64,000 nucleotides of DNA from contig NZ_JAVHJU010000036.1 in assembly GCF_031082405.1 (NCBI RefSeq), forward strand, positions 1-64,000. The letters are read 5' to 3'. This document shows positions 42,601-50,674 of the stretch, in pieces. How positions within the stretch are numbered: the first letter of the stretch is position 1; every line of letters starts with the position of its first letter. Source of the stretch: Amycolatopsis sp. A133 (lineage in GTDB: Bacteria > Actinomycetota > Actinomycetes > Mycobacteriales > Pseudonocardiaceae). The position numbers and the translations under genes were made by a program. A model generated the notes under the pieces. It saw only the letters and a list, made by a program, of their open reading frames with translations. It did no database searches and was not told the DNA's origin.

Positions 42601-45448
42601 AGGCATGCCGAACTTCGCGACGGTGTGCCTCGGTGAGCTCGCCGAGATGATCGACGAGCTGGCGCAGACGGCGAAGCCGAGCGACTCCTCCGGTGGGGGC
42701 GAGGCCCCGGGCGTCGGGCCGTGGGTCCGGCCGTTCGCGGTCGAGTACGTGCCCGCGCCGCGGCCGACGGCGGACCTGACGCCGGGTGCGGGCAACGCCG
42801 AGTGGCAGGTCTTCGCCACGCCGCGGCACCCGCTGGCCGAACCGCTGCGGGCCGCGCTGGCGAAGTCCGGTGCCGGCGACGGCGTGCTGCTCTGCCTGCC
42901 CGCGGACTGCGACTCCAGCCACGTCGGCCTGTTCCTCGACGCCGGCCGCGCCGTCATGGCCGCCCCCAACGGCACGCGCTTCGTGGTCGTGCACCACGGT
43001 TACGGCGCGGCCGGTCTGGCCAGGACCCTGCGGCTCGAGGACCCCTCGGCGAAGACGACGATCATCGACTTGGCGAACCCGACGCCGTCGGGCGCCGACG
43101 AGATCGCCTCGGCCGTGACCACCGTGGTGGCCGAGGTCGCCGCGACCACGGACTTCACCGAAGCCCGCTACGGCGCCGACGGCGGACGCACCGTGCCGCG
43201 GCTGTCCGCGCTGCCGGCGCCGAAGCCCGGCCCGATCCGCGATTCGCTGGACGCCACCGACGTCCTGCTCGTCACCGGTGGTGGCAAGGGCATCACCGCG
43301 GAGAGCGCGCTCGCGCTGGCCAAGGACTCCGGAGCCCGGCTGGCCCTGCTCGGACGCAGCGACCCGGAGTCCGACAGCGAGCTGGCGGAGAACCTCGACC
43401 GCATGGAAGCGGCGGGCATCCGCTACCGCTACGAGCGCGCCGACGTCACCAGCGCCCCGCAGATCGCCGAGGCGGTCGCCCGGGTCCAGGCCGACCTGGG
43501 CCCGGTCACGGCGATCCTCCACGGCGCGGGCCGCAACGAGCCGGCTGCCCTCTTCAGCCTGACCGAGGACAGCTTCCGCAAGACCCTCGCCCCGAAGATC
43601 GGCGGCCTCAACGCGGTGCTCGCCGCGGTGGACTCCGACCGGATCAAGCTCCTGGTCACCTTCGGCAGCATCATCGGCCGGGCCGGCCTGCGCGGTGAAG
43701 CGCACTACGCCACGGCGAACGACTGGATGACCGAGCTGACCCTGCGCTTCGGCCAGGAACACCCGAAGGCGCGGGCGATCGCGCTGGAGTGGTCGGTCTG
43801 GTCGGGCACCGGCATGGGCGAGAAGCTCGGCGTGGTCAGCGCCCTGATGCGCGACGGCATCACGCCGATCCCGACCGAGGAGGGCATCACCATCCTCCGC
43901 CAGGTGCTGGCCGACCCGGCCGCACCGCCGGTGCTGGTGGTCTGCGGCCGCACGTCGGGCCTGGCCACGCTGCCGATCCAGAAGCGGGAGCTGCCGCTGA
44001 CGCGGTTCGTCGACCGGGCGATCGTGCACTACCCGGGCGTCGAGCTGATCACCGAGGCGGACCTGTCCGACGGGGCCGACCCGTACCTGACCGACCACCT
44101 GCTCGACGGGCAGCTGCTGTTCCCGGCGGTGCTCGGCATGGAGGCCATGACGCAGGCCGCGGCGGCGACGCTGGACCGCACCGGCACCCCGGTGCTGTCG
44201 GACGTCGAGTTCCTCCGGCCGATCATCGTCTCGCCCGGTGGGTCGACCACGGTCCGGCTGGCCACGCTGGCCCGCGACGCCGACACCGTCGACGTCGTGA
44301 TCCGCAGTGACGAGACCGGCTTCAGCGCCGACCACTTCAAGGCGCGGCTCAGCTTCGCCCGGCCGGACCAGATCGGCGAATGCGTGCCTCGCGACGTCGC
44401 GCTGCCGCCGGTGCCGGTGGAGCCGATCAGCGAGCTGTACGGTTCGGTTCTCTTCCAGGGCAAGCGGTTCCAGCGGGTCCTCGGCTACCGCCGGGCCAGT
44501 GCCCGGCACGCGGTCGCCGAGATCTCGACGAACGCGGACCACTACTGGTTCGCCCCGTTCCTCCCGCAGGAGCGGCTGCTGGCCGACCCCGGCACGCGGG
44601 ACGCGATGATGCACGCGATCCAGTGCTGCGTCCCGGACGCGACGCTGCTGCCGCAGGGCATCGAGAAGCTGTACCTGGCCGAGCCGGGCCGCCAGCACGA
44701 CGAGTACGTCTTGCTGGACGCGAAGGAACGGTCCCAGGACGGCGACAGCTACGTCTACGACCTCGACGTCCGCAACCCCGACGGGACGCTGGTCGAGCGC
44801 TGGGAAGGCCTGAAGCTGCGCGCGGTCCGCAAGCGCGACGGCGCCGGGCCGTGGGTCCCCTCGATGCTGGGGTCCTACGTGGAGCGTGCGTGCGAGCGGC
44901 TGCTCGGCGGGACGCGGTCGGTGGTGCTCGAGCCGGACCCGGCCGGGCGCCCGGCGGAGGGCATCGCCGAGCGGAGGGCGCAGACCGCGCTCGCCGCGGG
45001 CCGTGCGCTCGACCGGCCGGTCGAGGTGCTCTACCGCCCCGACGGCAAGCCGGAGTGCGACGGCGTCCAGGTCAACGCGTCGCACACCTCGCAGCTGACC
45101 CTCGTGGTCGCCGGCGCCGACCAGGTCGCCTGCGACATCGAGACGGCGATCGAACGCACCGACGAGGACTGGGCCGGGCTGCTCGGCGAAGAGCTCCTCG
45201 CACTGGGCCGGCTGCTGGCCGCCGACACCGGCGAACCGATCAGCGTGGCCAACACCCGGGTCTGGAGCGCGCTGGAGTGCGTGCGCAAGACGGGCTCGAT
45301 GACCCAGGCGCTGACCGTGCGCCAGGTCGACGCCGACGGGTGGGCGCTGCTCGCCTCCGGCGGTGCCCGGATCGCCACCTGGTCGACCACCGTCAACGAC
45401 CGGACCGACCCGATCGTCTTCGCCGTGCTCCACGCAGAGGGGAACTGA
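39623..45448 (+). CDS. pksE: Iterative enediyne polyketide synthase (PKSE)
   Basis: A 1941-residue type I PKS with the signature order KS-AT-ACP-KR-DH-PPTase. KS: active Cys213 in VDGACSSSL, histidines in EGHGTGTALGD and GNIGHTKAAAG. AT: GHSLGEL near 655. ACP: DLHLSSITVGQ near 970, where the first serine after DLHL takes the phosphopantetheine; this motif is typical of enediyne ACPs. KR: VLLVTGGGKGITAES near 1215. DH: DHLLDGQLLFPAVLG near 1490. The C-terminal PPTase (ACDIE; WSALECVRKTG near 1880) phosphopantetheinylates its own ACP. The enzyme makes the linear polyene precursor of the enediyne core. Length is normal; no inactive domain seen. Confidence 0.97.
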   Translation: MSVERISIVGIGLRYPDASSPEELWENVLAGRRAFRRLPDERMNRADYYSPDPKAPDRFYAQKAAVLRDYEFDRVAHKVAGSTFRATDTTHWLALDVAAAALADAGFGEGDGAPRTTTGVVIGNSLTGEFSRANIMRLRWPYVRRTVAAALTARGWEDEDTANFLRELEVQYKEPFPEINEDTLAGGLANTIAGRVCNYFDFAGGGYTVDGACSSSLLSVVTAANALAQGDLDLAIAGGVDLSIDPFEVIGFAKTGALAKREMKVYDADSNGFWPGEGSGMLVLMRESDALEQGKRIYASIGGWGVSSDGKGGITRPEAAGHRLALKRAYDRAGYGVETVSYFEGHGTGTALGDATEIEALSTARRDADPLAKQAALSTIKGNIGHTKAAAGVAGLIKATLAVYHQVIPPATGHYDPHESLTGTSARMYVPRDAALWPADQPVRAGVSAMGFGGINSHVTVTEAPTAARRRELDERARTLVAGRQDAELLLFDADDVATLRGNIAATLEVVPKLSFAELTDLAGSLAKELSGKPVRAAVVAGNPEQAERKLTKLLEQLESGDSVFNGADGIFASSRTSAPKIGYLFPGQGSGRGGDSALRRRFTVADEIYRAAALPVAGDQVATEVAQPRIVTGSLAALRVLRSFGIEASTATGHSLGELTALHWGGALDERGLLDLAKVRGKVMATTTGDGTGAMAGIAASPGRVEELGLGDDVVIAGYNAPEQTVISGPAGAIDKIVARAKAQGVGATRIKVSHAFHSPAVEPAANAMTEQLGQFAFSRLERPVVSTVSGDVLHAAENLPELLRDQIVLPVRFREAAAKVAERSDLVVEVGPGRVLTGLFEEIAPDTPVLAIDTDNASLQALLRVVGAAFALGVQLTVDALFEGRVVRALPADGQFNFLASPCEAAPSIDSELAAELAAEKAQAAEAGAGAESDGSSTLDLLRKLAAERVELPLETVTADTHPLDDLHLSSITVGQLVNDVTRALGRPALEGMPNFATVCLGELAEMIDELAQTAKPSDSSGGGEAPGVGPWVRPFAVEYVPAPRPTADLTPGAGNAEWQVFATPRHPLAEPLRAALAKSGAGDGVLLCLPADCDSSHVGLFLDAGRAVMAAPNGTRFVVVHHGYGAAGLARTLRLEDPSAKTTIIDLANPTPSGADEIASAVTTVVAEVAATTDFTEARYGADGGRTVPRLSALPAPKPGPIRDSLDATDVLLVTGGGKGITAESALALAKDSGARLALLGRSDPESDSELAENLDRMEAAGIRYRYERADVTSAPQIAEAVARVQADLGPVTAILHGAGRNEPAALFSLTEDSFRKTLAPKIGGLNAVLAAVDSDRIKLLVTFGSIIGRAGLRGEAHYATANDWMTELTLRFGQEHPKARAIALEWSVWSGTGMGEKLGVVSALMRDGITPIPTEEGITILRQVLADPAAPPVLVVCGRTSGLATLPIQKRELPLTRFVDRAIVHYPGVELITEADLSDGADPYLTDHLLDGQLLFPAVLGMEAMTQAAAATLDRTGTPVLSDVEFLRPIIVSPGGSTTVRLATLARDADTVDVVIRSDETGFSADHFKARLSFARPDQIGECVPRDVALPPVPVEPISELYGSVLFQGKRFQRVLGYRRASARHAVAEISTNADHYWFAPFLPQERLLADPGTRDAMMHAIQCCVPDATLLPQGIEKLYLAEPGRQHDEYVLLDAKERSQDGDSYVYDLDVRNPDGTLVERWEGLKLRAVRKRDGAGPWVPSMLGSYVERACERLLGGTRSVVLEPDPAGRPAEGIAERRAQTALAAGRALDRPVEVLYRPDGKPECDGVQVNASHTSQLTLVVAGADQVACDIETAIERTDEDWAGLLGEELLALGRLLAADTGEPISVANTRVWSALECVRKTGSMTQALTVRQVDADGWALLASGGARIATWSTTVNDRTDPIVFAVLHAEGN

Positions 45449-45450
45449 GG

Positions 45451-45900
45451 ATGTCCGACTACTACGAGATCCGCCACACGGTCGGCTTCGAAGAGACCAA
45501 CCTGGTGGGCAACGTCTACTACGTGAACTACGTGCGCTGGCAGGGCCGGTGCCGCGAGATGTTCCTCAAGGAAAAGGCCCCGGCGGTGCTGGAGGAGGTC
45601 CGGCACGACCTCAAGCTCTTCACCCTCAAGGTGGAGTGCGAGTTCTTCGCCGAGATCACCGCGTTCGACGAGCTGTCCATCCGGCTGCGGCTGGAGGAGC
45701 TCACCTCGACGCAGATCCAGTTCGCTTTCGACTACGTCCACCTGCGTGCGGAGGGCGAAGTGCTGGTGGCCAGGGGACGGCAGCGCATCGCCTGCATGCG
45801 CGGGCCCAACACGGCCACCGTGCCGTCGCGGGTCCCCGAGCAGCTGCGCGAGGCGCTGGTGCCCTATTCGACGGCCGCGGTCAACGGCAAGGGAGTCTGA
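45451..45900 (+). CDS. Enediyne-type hotdog thioesterase (SgcE10-like)
   Basis: A 149-residue 4-hydroxybenzoyl-CoA-thioesterase-fold protein. The N-terminus HTVGFEETNLVGNVYYVNYV is the PKSE-associated thioesterase signature; LKLFTLKVECEFFAEITAFD follows. It releases the polyene from the ACP. It begins two bases after the PKS stop, the invariable neighbour in enediyne clusters. Confidence 0.95.
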   Translation: MSDYYEIRHTVGFEETNLVGNVYYVNYVRWQGRCREMFLKEKAPAVLEEVRHDLKLFTLKVECEFFAEITAFDELSIRLRLEELTSTQIQFAFDYVHLRAEGEVLVARGRQRIACMRGPNTATVPSRVPEQLREALVPYSTAAVNGKGV

Positions 45901-45901
45901 A

Positions 45902-46474
45902 GTGGGCTACGAGTCTGAGCCTTCGGAACGGCCGGTGCTGAAGCGGCTGCCGACGTCGCCGGCCCGCCGCGGCCTGTCGGCCCAGCCGGGACTGCGCCAG
46001 GTGATGGCGCAGTTCGCGACCGGGGTGACGGTGCTGACGGCGGGCGGGGAAGACGCGCACGGGATGACCGCGAACGCGTTCTCGTCGGTGTCGCTGGAAC
46101 CGCCGATGGTGCTGTGCTGCGTGTCCAAGGCGGCCCGGATGCACGCCGCGATCGTCACCGCCGGCTCGTTCGGGGTGAACATCCTCGCGGCGGACCAGCA
46201 GGAGACGTCGAAGTACTTCGCCGACTGGCGCCGTCCCGACGGGATGGCCCAGTTCGAGGCCGTCGGCTACACCGCGGGCGGCAAGACCGGGTCGCCGTTG
46301 CTGACCGGCGCGCTGGCCTGGCTGGAGTGCGAGCTGGCGCAGGTGATCGAGGGCGGTGACCACTCGATCTTCCTGGGCCGGGTGGTCGCCACCAGCCGGG
46401 GCACCGGCGAGCACGCCCTCGTCTTCTACGGCGGCGGTTACCACCACGTCGACGGGAAGGCCCGCGCGGCCTGA
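45902..46474 (+). CDS. Flavin reductase (SgcE6-like) for a two-component monooxygenase
   Basis: A 190-residue flavin-reductase-domain protein. MAQFATGVTVLTAGG, MTANAFSSVSLEPPMVLCCV and SFGVNILAADQQETSKYFAD are the FMN-binding-split-barrel motifs. It should supply reduced FAD to a partner oxygenase, most likely the acyl-CoA-dehydrogenase-fold enzyme at 61.0 kb, as SgcE6 does for SgcC in C-1027. It starts at GTG 45902, immediately after the thioesterase. Confidence 0.9.
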   Translation: MGYESEPSERPVLKRLPTSPARRGLSAQPGLRQVMAQFATGVTVLTAGGEDAHGMTANAFSSVSLEPPMVLCCVSKAARMHAAIVTAGSFGVNILAADQQETSKYFADWRRPDGMAQFEAVGYTAGGKTGSPLLTGALAWLECELAQVIEGGDHSIFLGRVVATSRGTGEHALVFYGGGYHHVDGKARAA

Positions 46475-46488
46475 GAGGGGCGAAGGTC

Positions 46489-47568
46489 ATGCTGATCGCG
46501 GTCACGGGCGGTACCGGCTTCCTCGGTGCCCACACGGTCGCGGCGCTGCTGCGGCGGGGGCACCGGGTCCGGCTGCTCGCCCGTGACGCGAGCGGCGTGG
46601 CCGGTGCGCTGGCTCCGCTCGGCGTCGATGCGTCCACTGTGGACGTCCAGGTGGGCGACGTGACGGACGCCGCGGCGGCCGGCCGGCTGGTCGCCGGGGC
46701 GGACGCGCTGCTGCACGCGGCCGGCGTCTACACCTTCGACAGCAGGCGGCGCGCCGAGCTGTGGCGGGTGAACGCCGGTGGCACCGAGGTCGTCCTCGGT
46801 GCCGCGCGGCGGGCGGGCACCGGGCGGATCGTGCACGTCTCGACGGTCGGGGCGCTCTACCCCACGGCCTCGCCGTCGATCGGGACGGCGAGCCCGGTCG
46901 GCGCGCCGCGGGAGCCCTACCTGGCGTCGAAGGCCGAAGCCGAGCGGATCGCCCGGCGGCACCGGGCCGACGGCGTGCCGGTCACCGTCACCTACCCGCC
47001 GGCGCTGCTCGGCCCGCACGACCCGCACCTGGGCGACCAGAACGCGCGGCTGCGGGACCTGCTGCGCGGGCTGATGCCGATCTGGCCGGGCCGCGGGCTG
47101 CCGCTCGGCGACGTCCGCGACTCGGCGGCGTTGCACGCGGAGCTGGTCCGCGGTCCGGCCGTGCCCGCGGCCTTCGGGCCGGGGCACTTCCTGGCCACCC
47201 GCGAGTACCTGGCGACGGTCCGGGCCGCGACCGGGCGCGCCCTGCCGGCGGTGTTCCTGCCGCCGCGGGCGATGTTCCCGGTCGGCCGGGCCGCCGACCT
47301 GCTGCAGCGCGTCTGGCCGTGGCACGTCCCGGCCCAGTACGGCGCGCTCTACGTCTGCGCCACCGCCGTCCCGGTCGCCGCGGACGCACCCACCGGCGGC
47401 GTTGCGGCGCGGCCGGCTCTCGACACCGTGCGCGACACGGTGGCCTGGTTGCACACGACCGGGCGCCTCACCGACCGGCAGGCCGGTGCGGCCGCCGTGT
47501 CCACCGCATCCATTCCGGACGCCGGTCCCGGCCGATCCGGGATCCAGACCGAGGAGGTCCTGCCATGA
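46489..47568 (+). CDS. NAD(P)-dependent epimerase/dehydratase or ketoreductase (extended SDR)
   Basis: A 359-residue extended short-chain dehydrogenase. The Rossmann motif is VTGGTGFLGAHTVAALLRRG (about 5-24), the catalytic serine/threonine region is IVHVSTVGALYP, and the usual YxxxK is YLASK near 145. It resembles dihydroflavonol-reductase/3beta-hydroxysteroid-dehydrogenase types more than sugar epimerases. It could reduce a core ketone. ATGA overlap with the 65-residue gene that follows. Confidence 0.82.
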   Translation: MLIAVTGGTGFLGAHTVAALLRRGHRVRLLARDASGVAGALAPLGVDASTVDVQVGDVTDAAAAGRLVAGADALLHAAGVYTFDSRRRAELWRVNAGGTEVVLGAARRAGTGRIVHVSTVGALYPTASPSIGTASPVGAPREPYLASKAEAERIARRHRADGVPVTVTYPPALLGPHDPHLGDQNARLRDLLRGLMPIWPGRGLPLGDVRDSAALHAELVRGPAVPAAFGPGHFLATREYLATVRAATGRALPAVFLPPRAMFPVGRAADLLQRVWPWHVPAQYGALYVCATAVPVAADAPTGGVAARPALDTVRDTVAWLHTTGRLTDRQAGAAAVSTASIPDAGPGRSGIQTEEVLP

Positions 47569-47762
47569 CCGCCAGCGACGCCGCCCGTGCGGGCACCGGT
47601 GACCAGCAGCCCGTGCGGCTGGCCGCCGACCCGGTCCCGGCCGGGCTGCCGGTGGACGTGCCGGTCCGCCCGATGCCCCGGCTGGGCCGCGGCATCGTGT
47701 GGTCCGACATCGTCGCCGAGATCGAGCGGGACGAGCGTGCCCGGATGAGGGATGCCGCGTGA
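47565..47762 (+). CDS. 65-residue protein of unknown function, coupled to acyl-CoA carboxylase
   Basis: A small protein with a proline-rich first half (PVPAGLPVDVPVRPMPRLGR) and an amphipathic acidic-basic C-terminal helix (SDIVAEIERDERARMRDAA). Its ATG overlaps the stop of the reductase gene and its stop overlaps the GTG of the carboxylase gene, so it is translated. I recognise no family. Its location suggests a subunit or docking peptide of the carboxylase, but this is inference. Confidence 0.6.
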   Translation: MTASDAARAGTGDQQPVRLAADPVPAGLPVDVPVRPMPRLGRGIVWSDIVAEIERDERARMRDAA

Positions 47763-49462
47763 GCGGAAGCCAGGAGGCCGCCGACGACGCCGAGGTGGTG
47801 CCGGTCCCGGACGGGCTCTCCCGCGGCCGCCGCCGGCTCGGGCGGCCGGGGGAGGCCGGTGACGCCCAGGTGATCGAGCTGGCGCGGGCCGCCGACCAGG
47901 CGCGTCCCGCGCCGCCGGACATGCCGCTGCTGCGGCGCCGGCGCGAGGAACTGCGGGCGCACATCCACGAGGGCAAGCTCGACGCCGTCCGGCGCCAGCA
48001 CTCGCTGGGCAAGCTGACCGCACGCGAACGGCTCGCCCTGCTGCTCGACGACGACTCCTTCACCGAGATCGAGCCCTACCGGCGGCACCAGGCGAGCGGA
48101 CCGGGCCTGGCGGGCAACCGCCCGCACACCGACGGCGTGGTCGCCGGCTCCGGCACGATCGACGGGCGGCGGGTGTTCGTCTACGCCCAGGACTTCACGC
48201 TGTTCGGCGGCTCGCTCGGCGAGGCGCACGCGGCGAAGATCCACAAGGTGCTCGACCTCGCGGTGGCCAACGGCGCACCGGTGATCGGGCTCAACGACAG
48301 CGGCGGCGCCCGGATCCAGGAGGGCGTGCTGGCGCTCAACGGCTACGGCGGGATCTTCCGCCGCCAGGTCGAGGCGTCCGGCGTCATCCCGCAGATCAGC
48401 GTGATCCTCGGGCCGTGCGCGGGCGGCGCGGCGTACTCGCCCGCGCTGGCGGACTTCACGTTCATGGTCCGGGACACCGCCCGGATGTACCTGACCGGGC
48501 CCGACGTCGTGGAGGCGGTGAGCGGCCAGCGCGTCACGCACGAGGAACTCGGCGGCGCGGACGTCCACGGTTCGGCTTCGGGCGTCGCGACGGTGGTGCA
48601 CGACGACGAGGAGAGCTGCCTCGCCGACGTCCGCTACCTGGTCTCGCTGCTGCCGTCGAACTACCTCGACCCGCCACCGGTCACGGCGTCGACGAACGCG
48701 AAGGACGACTACCGGCCCCTCCTGGCGGAGCTGGTGCCGGTGGAGCCGAACCAGCCGTACGACATGCGGGACGTGTTCGCCGAAATCGCCGACGACGGTG
48801 AGTTCTTCGAGCTGCACGAAGGCTGGGCGCGCAACGTGCTGTGCGCGCTGGCGCGCATCGACGGCCGGGTGGTCGGCCTGGTCGGCAACCAGCCGATGGT
48901 GTTCGCCGGGGTGCTCGACGGGCCGGCGTCGCAGAAGGCCGCGCGGTTCGTCCGGTTCTGCGACGCGTTCGGCATTCCGCTGGTGAGCCTCGTGGACGTC
49001 CCGGGTTTCCTGCCGGGGGTGGAGCAGGAGCGCGGCGGCATCATCCGGCAGGGCGCGCAGCTGCTGCACGCGTACTGCGAAGCGACGGTGCCGCGGATCC
49101 AGGTGATCCTGCGCAAGGCCTACGGCGGCGCGTACATCGTGATGGACTCGCGGTCCATCGGGTGCGACCTGTCGCTGGCGTGGCCCACCAACCAGATCGC
49201 GGTGATGGGCGCGGAGGGCGCGGTGAACGTCCTGCACCGCCGCGAACTGGCGGCGGCCCCGGACCCGGCGGCGCTGCGGGCGAAACTGGTGGCGGAGTAC
49301 ACGGCGGAGTTCCTGAACCCCCAGTACGCGGCCGAGCGCGGGCTCGTCGACGACATCATCGACCCGGCGGAAACCCGCGCGGCACTGGCCAGGGGGCTGG
49401 CGATGCTGCGGGACAAGCGCAAGGCCGGCCCGGGACGCAAGCACGGCAACCTGCCGATCTGA
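47759..49462 (+). CDS. accD: Acyl-CoA carboxylase beta subunit (carboxyltransferase)
   Basis: A 567-residue carboxyltransferase of the AccD/PccB family. VIGLNDSGGARIQEGVLALN and ILGPCAGGAAYSPALADF are the acyl-CoA oxyanion-hole loops of the N half; the C half has VDVPGFLPGVEQERGGIIRQ and RKAYGGAYIVM. An N-terminal extension of about 50 residues is variable. It carboxylates acetyl- or propionyl-CoA using a biotinylated alpha subunit encoded elsewhere. Here it probably raises malonyl-CoA supply for the PKS. The GTG overlaps the previous stop. Confidence 0.93.
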   Translation: MSGSQEAADDAEVVPVPDGLSRGRRRLGRPGEAGDAQVIELARAADQARPAPPDMPLLRRRREELRAHIHEGKLDAVRRQHSLGKLTARERLALLLDDDSFTEIEPYRRHQASGPGLAGNRPHTDGVVAGSGTIDGRRVFVYAQDFTLFGGSLGEAHAAKIHKVLDLAVANGAPVIGLNDSGGARIQEGVLALNGYGGIFRRQVEASGVIPQISVILGPCAGGAAYSPALADFTFMVRDTARMYLTGPDVVEAVSGQRVTHEELGGADVHGSASGVATVVHDDEESCLADVRYLVSLLPSNYLDPPPVTASTNAKDDYRPLLAELVPVEPNQPYDMRDVFAEIADDGEFFELHEGWARNVLCALARIDGRVVGLVGNQPMVFAGVLDGPASQKAARFVRFCDAFGIPLVSLVDVPGFLPGVEQERGGIIRQGAQLLHAYCEATVPRIQVILRKAYGGAYIVMDSRSIGCDLSLAWPTNQIAVMGAEGAVNVLHRRELAAAPDPAALRAKLVAEYTAEFLNPQYAAERGLVDDIIDPAETRAALARGLAMLRDKRKAGPGRKHGNLPI

Positions 49463-49471
49463 CGGGAGTGG

Positions 49472-49687
49472 ATGGTGTCGGCGACCGAAAGTCCGGACCT
49501 GGTCCGGGTGCTGCAGGGCACCCCCGACGACGTCGAGCTCGCGGCCTTGGTCGCCGTCCTGACCCTGCGGCGGGCGGCCCCGGAGCCGCCACCGCAACCG
49601 TCGGCGTGGTCGCGGCCGGTGTGGGGCCGCGGGGTGGAGGTCCGAGCGGGGCGCGACGCCTGGCGGATGTCGGGGCTGCCGCGCTGA
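49472..49687 (+). CDS. accE: Acyl-CoA carboxylase epsilon subunit
   Basis: A 71-residue AccE/PccE-type protein. VRVLQGTPDDVELAALVAVL at the N-terminus and the C-terminal DAWRMSGLPR (usual form WRASGLP) are the family marks. Epsilon subunits strengthen the alpha-beta assembly in actinomycetes. It follows the beta subunit by nine bases and ends the PKS operon. Confidence 0.9.
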   Translation: MVSATESPDLVRVLQGTPDDVELAALVAVLTLRRAAPEPPPQPSAWSRPVWGRGVEVRAGRDAWRMSGLPR

Positions 49688-49703
49688 GGTTCCGGGTCTG
49701 AAG

Positions 49704-49755
49704 CGCCCCAATGTGGCGTTGGTTGCGTGAACGCATCCAACGCCACATTGGGGCG
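49704..49755. terminator. Palindromic terminator after accE (AATGTGGCGTTGG family)
   Basis: CGCCCCAATGTGGCGTTGG and its inverse CCAACGCCACATTGGGGCG form a stem of about 24 bp with one mismatch, loop GTGAACG, followed by TTTGC. It lies 17 bp after the accE stop and is related to the 84-bp element downstream. Confidence 0.75.
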
Positions 49756-49929
49756 TTTGCGCTGGGCCGGGTTTGGGCGATTCGGCGGGTCTCGCGCCGT
49801 GAGGTAGGGGCCGCCCTGGGCGTGGTGCCCGCTCTGCGGCTGCGCGGCGGAGCCGGCCGAGTTTTGCGGCCGGTCCGGCGCTCTGCCCGAGTTCGGTGGT
49901 GACCCCCGGCTCGCCGGCGACGACCTGTT
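49756..49929. other. Intergenic, no gene supported
   Basis: G+C-rich sequence between two palindromic elements. Short open frames on the plus strand lack a ribosome site and family match. Confidence 0.4.
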
Positions 49930-50013
49930 GCGCCCCAATGTGGCGTTCGGTGCGCTCAACGCACCCAATGTGGCGTTCGGTGCGTTGGACGCAACCAACG
50001 CCACATTGGGGCG
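49930..50013. repeat. 84-bp CCCAATGTGGCGTT element, copy 2
   Basis: Identical, base for base, to 15637-15720 although 34 kb away. Like the first copy it lies between convergent genes (accE and the zinc-ribbon-like gene). Confidence 0.9.
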
Positions 50014-50029
50014 CTCGAGGCGGGCCGCC

Positions 50030-50240
50030 GGCGCGTGAGCCGCGCGTGGGCCGCGTGGGCCGCGAGCCGCGTGGGCCGCGTGGCCGCGCGTGAGCCGCGT
50101 GGCGCCGCGTGGGCCGCGAGGGCCGCGCGTGGGCCGCGTGGCCGCGAGTGAGCCGTGTGGCCGTGTGGCCGCGTGAGCCGCGTGGCTGCGAGGGAGCGAG
50201 TGGGCCGCGCGTGAGCCGCGTGGCCGCGAGTGAGCGAGTG
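50030..50240. repeat. Degenerate GCCGCGTG/GTGGGCCGCG tandem tract
   Basis: About 200 bp composed almost wholly of GCCGCG(T/A)G, GTGGGCCGCG and GTGAGCCGCG units in irregular order. Unit length varies around 10-16 bp, so no fixed period. Directly follows the second 84-bp element and ends just before the stop of the leftward small gene. Prone to slippage or assembly error. Confidence 0.7.
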
Positions 50241-50254
50241 AGCTGCTGAACCCG

Positions 50255-50473
50255 TCAGGCCGCGTTGTGCAGGCGTGTGGCCGCGGCGCGTTCCCGGCGC
50301 GGTGAGTACGTCGTGTGGCCCGCGTGGACCGCTACGTACCTCACCTCGCCGTCCAGCAGCACCTCCACCTCCGTGCGGTCGCCCAGCTGGAACGCGGCGC
50401 CGCAGGCTGCGCACGTTCGCTGGCGCTCGGCCGCCGATGGGCGGGGGACGGGGGAGCCGTTCGAGGGGGTCAT
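50255..50473 (-). CDS. Small CxxC protein (72 residues), unknown
   Basis: ATG at 50473 with GGAGGTGCGCG just upstream. The product has one knuckle, CAACGAAF near residue 21, and a beta-rich remainder (TEVEVLLDGEVRYVAVHAGH), resembling half of a zinc ribbon; a second cysteine pair is missing, although HAGH could complete a metal site. I do not recognise a family. Divergent from the 48-residue peptide gene. Confidence 0.55.
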   Translation of the reverse strand: MTPSNGSPVPRPSAAERQRTCAACGAAFQLGDRTEVEVLLDGEVRYVAVHAGHTTYSPRRERAAATRLHNAA

Positions 50474-50674
50474 CGCGCACCTCCGGGGTCGTCGGGCGGG
50501 ATGCGTGCCCGGGGCGGGCATGCGGAATTCCCGTTCTCCAGTGCACCTCTCACGCCCGGGCGCCCACCACTCGTCCGCTGCGGGCGCGGCCCGCCGATAG
50601 CGATTTCCATCCGATCCTCGAGCCCGGCCGCGCATGGTGGAACCCACCACCGGAAGCGAAAGCGAGGTCCCACC

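Noticed and set aside
36767..45433. Very long open frame on the minus strand opposite the PKS gene (about 2900 codons)
   Set aside because: It is the mirror of a high-GC coding strand; composition is Arg/Gly/Asp-rich, with no domain, and the plus strand encodes a complete PKSE.
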